64,000 nucleotides of DNA, taken from Leishmania donovani (Eukaryota > Euglenozoa > Kinetoplastea > Trypanosomatida > Trypanosomatidae). Of the stretch, positions 60,395 through 64,000 are shown one piece after another. A model generated the notes under the pieces. It had not been told where the DNA came from. It saw only the letters and a program-made list of their open reading frames with translations, and ran no database searches. The DNA lies in contig NC_018257.1 of the NCBI RefSeq assembly GCF_000227135.1, positions 329,105 to 393,104 on the forward strand, given 5' to 3'. The position numbers and the translations under genes were made by a program. Position 1 is the stretch's first letter. Every line of letters starts with the position of its first letter.

Positions 60395-63088
60395 ATGCGC
60401 CGCGCTGGGGGTCAGTTCGACCACGGCTACGCCCGCGGTAAGCGCAGCGGTCGAGAGGATCAACGACGTGGCAGCTATCACGGTCAAGAGGGCTGTGGCC
60501 GATCCATGAGACTGCATTCCTCTTTTAGTGACCGCCATGACTCGCACAAACAGCAGCAGCGGCAAAACGGCCGTTATGGCCACCACCGTGGCGGCGCATC
60601 ACCTTCGCTTGCAGCGTTGGATGCCGATCCAGTCGCCGACCGCCAACGTGACCGCAAAGCACGGCGCCGACAGGAGCGGCAAGACAAGAAGCAGTTGCGC
60701 ATTACGCAGCACGAACAGTGGACGCAGGAACGTCAGCAAGCACGTCAACAAGCTCGGGATAGCAGGGTGGCTGAGCAGCTTCAGCGACAGCGGAAACGCC
60801 AGCGGGCGGAGCGAGCCGTCACATCAGAAGCCGAGAAAAATGGCAAGCGACATAAGGATGAGAAAGCATTAAAGGATAAGAGCGAGAAGTGTGTGCGAGC
60901 GACGGCTAACGGCTGCACGGAGAAGACACGTGTCGCGGGCCTCAAGGCGGACACAGTCATGCCCATCACAGGTGCTGCCGCTGCTGGGACTGCGGCCCCT
61001 GCCACCTCCTCGCTGGCGGATCCGACGCCAGTCCCTGCTGAGGTCGCGGAGAAAGTGCGGCGCCTTGTGAACAAGCTGACAGCAGCGAACGTCGTCGACC
61101 TCACGAAGGACTTGAGCGACTACATGGCGACGCCGGGGGTGTCTCGAGTGAGTGTGGTGAAGGGGCTTGTTCAGCAGATAGAGCGCCTCTGCCGCCTGGA
61201 GGCGGGCCCGCTCAGCACGACTGGCACGCTGCCGTTCGCGGGGTTACTGCGAGGGTTGCAACTGCTGCACGGAAACCAGGTCGGCTCCGAGCTGGTTGAA
61301 CGCGTTAGCTTTTCTCTGCACGCGCAACTCGCCGCCGCGGAGGAGGCGGCTGCAGGCAACACGCTTATGGTGCTCGCACAGCTCTATCTCCTGTACGGTG
61401 TGGACGTGGTGTTTGTCATGTCGCTGCTTCGAACGCTGCTTCATCAAGGGACGCGCCTCCTGGACTACGTTGGCGGTGATGGCGCGACGGCGTCAGACGC
61501 CTCCTCTTCCTCCTCTCCAACGTCGGCCTCCGCGGTGGCGGTGCAGGCTGTGTGCGCGTGCGCGTGCGGACTGGCATTGATGCGCGCTTGTGGTGAGAAG
61601 CTGCTCAAGGAGAGTCCCACTGAGCTGGAGGCGTCCTTGCAAGAGGCGCGGCGCTCGTCTGCTAAGATGCGCAACATAACCGGCACGGCTCGCTTCGCAG
61701 CGCTGGTGGAGGTGATGGGTGACATTGCGGCTGGCCGCACCCGCAAGGCCCGCCGCGCGATCACCGAGGAAGCTGCCCCGGTTGAGACCATGCTGGAAGA
61801 CCTCTGCTCGCTACTACCGGGTCAGGAGAAGGCCGCCTCGACGCAGCGCCGCACGATGAAGCGGCTAGTGCTGACCACGAACATCATGTCGGGGCTGACG
61901 TGGGCGCAGGTGACATCGCCAGAGAAGCCACCGCGGTGGTACATACCGGGCGTGATGATGACTAGCGCACCCAGCGCCAGGGAGGATGGCGACAAGTCTG
62001 CGGCGGCGACCGCTGGCAAGCACTCTGGCACTGCGGCGGCGAGCAAGGAGAACGGGCGCAGCCGACACATTCTGCCCTCGCACCCCTCATTGACTGCAGA
62101 TGGCGAGAGCGAAGAGATGGAGGAGGTAGACGAGGCGGAGCTGAAACGCGAGCGGATTGCGCGCATGCGGGCGGAAGAGAAGGCCTTGAGTGGCCAGCGC
62201 CTCAACACAGAGCACAAGCGCGAAATCTTCAGGTGCATCGCCACTGCCGCCGACGACCTGGAGTGCTTCACGATGCTCATGCACCGCGACCCCGGCTACA
62301 CGCGCTTCCACGACGTGTGCGCGGTGCTGCTGCAGTGCGCCTATCAGGAGCGCAGGTACAACCCCTACTACGTGCAGGTGCTCATGCGCTTCTGCAGTGC
62401 AAAGCCGGCGTGTGCGAAGACGCTTCAGTTTGCCGTCTGGGACCGCTTCAAGTCCATTCGAATCGAAAACACCGACATTGTCGGCTACTTTAACTTTGCG
62501 TGCGGCATCGCGGACTTGATGCAGCACGGCGTGTACAACCTGAGCCTGCTTCGCGGCCTCGATCTGGAGAACACGAACAAGACGATCGGTCTCTTCACGC
62601 GCATGCTGCTACTGCGATTGATCTTGCAGCTGCCGGCGTCGCGGCTGACGCAGCTCTTCTTCGGCGGAGACGGCAGCAGCGCGCACGACCTGCAGGTGGA
62701 CACGAGTGTGCTGCGCCGACTGCTGACGAAGTTCATGTCGCTTTACTTCATAGATGAGAACGCCTCGAAGCGGTGGCTACCCGACTTTTACGAGGTGGTC
62801 GCTGCGGGCACCGACTTTGATGTCTCTGCTGCCGCCGAGCCGCGGGCGCTACCTGGCTTGCGCGACTCTGCGGCGCCAGCGGCCGATGAAGGCAGCGGAG
62901 CTGCAGAGGAGCGAGTACTTCGGCGCAGTGCCGATCGCCCGCCCTCGACGCTGTTGGACAGCGCACCGGCGTCGCCCCGCGCGGCGCTCTCGAGATCCAA
63001 GTCGGCGGCCTCGGCTGAGGCGATGCTCGGGCAGTTCATGAAGCGTGTTCAGGTGGTCTACAAGGCACTCAAGCATGGCATCTTGTGA
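60395..63088 (+). CDS. NOM1: NOM1/SGD1 nucleolar MIF4G-MA3 protein, ribosome biogenesis
   Basis: The protein has 897 residues. The N-terminal 200 are highly basic and Gln/Arg/His-rich (QQARQQARDSRVAEQLQRQR), as expected for a nucleolar protein. A MIF4G domain runs from about 217 to 470 (VRRLVNKLTAANVVDLTK; ALLYLLYG-like AQLYLLYGVDVVFVMSLL). An MA3 domain starts near 610 (EIFRCIATAADDLECFTML; CAYQERRYNPYYVQVLMRF; LQFAVWDRFKSIRIEN). The order MIF4G then MA3 and the YNPYY element match NOM1/Sgd1, which help 18S rRNA processing with an eIF4AIII-like helicase (Fal1 in yeast). The MIF4G half is shorter and more diverged than in human. The C-terminal 60 residues are Ser/Ala-rich, ending VQVVYKALKHGIL. 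The start is the first ATG after acceptor 60203; the GTG-initiated extension at 60359 was dropped. Confidence 0.9.
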   Translation: MRRAGGQFDHGYARGKRSGREDQRRGSYHGQEGCGRSMRLHSSFSDRHDSHKQQQRQNGRYGHHRGGASPSLAALDADPVADRQRDRKARRRQERQDKKQLRITQHEQWTQERQQARQQARDSRVAEQLQRQRKRQRAERAVTSEAEKNGKRHKDEKALKDKSEKCVRATANGCTEKTRVAGLKADTVMPITGAAAAGTAAPATSSLADPTPVPAEVAEKVRRLVNKLTAANVVDLTKDLSDYMATPGVSRVSVVKGLVQQIERLCRLEAGPLSTTGTLPFAGLLRGLQLLHGNQVGSELVERVSFSLHAQLAAAEEAAAGNTLMVLAQLYLLYGVDVVFVMSLLRTLLHQGTRLLDYVGGDGATASDASSSSSPTSASAVAVQAVCACACGLALMRACGEKLLKESPTELEASLQEARRSSAKMRNITGTARFAALVEVMGDIAAGRTRKARRAITEEAAPVETMLEDLCSLLPGQEKAASTQRRTMKRLVLTTNIMSGLTWAQVTSPEKPPRWYIPGVMMTSAPSAREDGDKSAAATAGKHSGTAAASKENGRSRHILPSHPSLTADGESEEMEEVDEAELKRERIARMRAEEKALSGQRLNTEHKREIFRCIATAADDLECFTMLMHRDPGYTRFHDVCAVLLQCAYQERRYNPYYVQVLMRFCSAKPACAKTLQFAVWDRFKSIRIENTDIVGYFNFACGIADLMQHGVYNLSLLRGLDLENTNKTIGLFTRMLLLRLILQLPASRLTQLFFGGDGSSAHDLQVDTSVLRRLLTKFMSLYFIDENASKRWLPDFYEVVAAGTDFDVSAAAEPRALPGLRDSAAPAADEGSGAAEERVLRRSADRPPSTLLDSAPASPRAALSRSKSAASAEAMLGQFMKRVQVVYKALKHGIL

Positions 63089-63631
63089 GTGCGGCCCGTG
63101 CGTGCGCGTGCTTTGCTTTTTGAGCGCAAGTCGACACGAGTAAGCTAATGCGCTATATATGTTTTCTCGTCCTACATCTTGCCCAGGTCCTGCAGGGCCT
63201 CCCTGCGTTTGCTGTCGTGCTTGGGTCCCTGGTACCTCTCCCAGCCTGGCTGGCTTACCATTTACGCATCCGCTCTCTTCTTCCCTAGCGAAGCGCCTCT
63301 GCACATCTGGTATCATGCGCGTACGCTTTCCGCTGCGCACTAGCACGGAAAACGGAACAATGCCGCTGCCTCTGTACACCAGGTTGGGAACGCAGCACAC
63401 ACACACACAAAAAAAAAAAGGTGCATGCTGAGTGCTGTGTGAGCCGATGCGCATTCGCATTATAGCGCTCTCCCCGCCTTCTCAATCATCTTTCTCATCT
63501 TGCTCTCCGTTTATCATGTACATTTCCGCCCTGATCACCGGTGCCTCATCCTTAGTGCACCCACTGGCATACGCGCATAGACCACTACCCTTTCCCGCAC
63601 GCATACGCGGGCACAAGCGAAAACGGCGTCG
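63089..63631 (+). other. Spacer with splice acceptor candidates
   Basis: A (CA)n plus A-run lies at 63398-63419. Acceptor candidates are CTTCCCTAG at about 63289 and CATCCTTAG at about 63555 before ATG 63632. Confidence 0.5.
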
Positions 63632-64000
63632 ATGCACGCCGAGGCGTCGCTCACGTTCTTGTTTCATCCGAGGACCGACACATGGGTAAGCGAAGCGCAC
63701 CTTCGCGTCGATGTGGAGGCGGTCGATGGCCGCTGCGGAGGCGAACACGGTGGGGCAGCAGGGCAAGCGGTTGGGGGCCGTGATGCGCTCTCGTCATCAG
63801 CAACTTCCTCATGCACGCTGCTCATCTACGTCGCCCGCCATCACGCTCTGCGCCGGGTCTTTGTTCAAGAGGAGAAGGGGGACGGCGCCACCGATGCTTT
63901 CTCGGATGAGGCTCCAGGCGCAACGTCCGTCTCGCCATCGCCTGCGGACGTTGCGCTTGGCTTTCCTTGCGAAGGCTGCACTCTGCCGCGACGCATCGAG
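63632..64000 (+). CDS. 5' part of a protein of unknown function, cut by the window end
   Basis: A frame of 123 codons opens at ATG 63632 and is still open at the window end. It begins MHAEASLTFLFHPRTDTWV and continues with SEAHLRVDVEAVDGRC, CTLLIYVARHHALRRVFVQ and an acidic/Ser/Pro linker. It has much better third-position GC and residue balance than the two other frames here, one of which is also open but Arg-rich and out of character. The TFLFHPRTDTW and LLIYVARHHALRRVFVQ pieces read like beta-strand and helix of a folded domain. I do not recognise the family. Confidence 0.65.
   Translation, partial: MHAEASLTFLFHPRTDTWVSEAHLRVDVEAVDGRCGGEHGGAAGQAVGGRDALSSSATSSCTLLIYVARHHALRRVFVQEEKGDGATDAFSDEAPGATSVSPSPADVALGFPCEGCTLPRRIE

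Overview
The window looks like part of a Leishmania-type trypanosomatid chromosome. Every convincing gene lies on the + strand and is intronless, as in a polycistronic directional gene cluster. Genes are separated by long pyrimidine-rich spacers with AG splice acceptors shortly before the start codons. Coding sequence is GC-rich at third positions, spacers carry TA, CA and TG microsatellites, and SIDER2-like short retroposons sit in 3' untranslated regions. Species cannot be fixed from the sequence. I see no tRNA, rRNA, CRISPR array or strand switch.

Layout: 1-1947 is the end of a large unknown protein. It is followed by a PDK1-like AGC kinase with an altered DFG motif (2549-4384) and a thioredoxin-UFD2/U-box fusion (5556-8624). 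From 10.4 to 21.9 kb lies a run of mostly mitochondrial-looking genes: an unknown protein, a J-protein, a Cys-rich unknown protein, an OAC1/SLC25A34-35-like carrier, an ICT1-type GGQ release factor and the SDH assembly factor SDHAF2. A 4.2-kb spacer leads to a very large IQ-motif protein (26135-33883), then a WW-domain protein (36142-39651) and a METTL9/DREV methyltransferase (41571-42500). Next come an RNA-binding protein with three RRMs and a possible CID-like tail (45490-48560, with two assembly gaps), importin alpha (53248-54867), a 94-aa membrane protein, a 183-aa multi-pass membrane protein and a NOM1/SGD1 ribosome-biogenesis factor (60395-63088). A partial gene runs off the end (63632-64000).

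The most unusual items are the thioredoxin-E4 ubiquitin ligase fusion, the DFD kinase and two SIDER2-like copies that are almost identical. Other notable items are a 67-bp structured element present twice in an otherwise degenerate spacer, and a possible alternative-trans-splicing switch at the N-terminus of the IQ protein. Two of the 99-N gaps are flanked by overlapping identical or near-identical sequence. They are probably assembly artefacts rather than missing DNA, and removing one of them restores the reading frame of the RRM protein.
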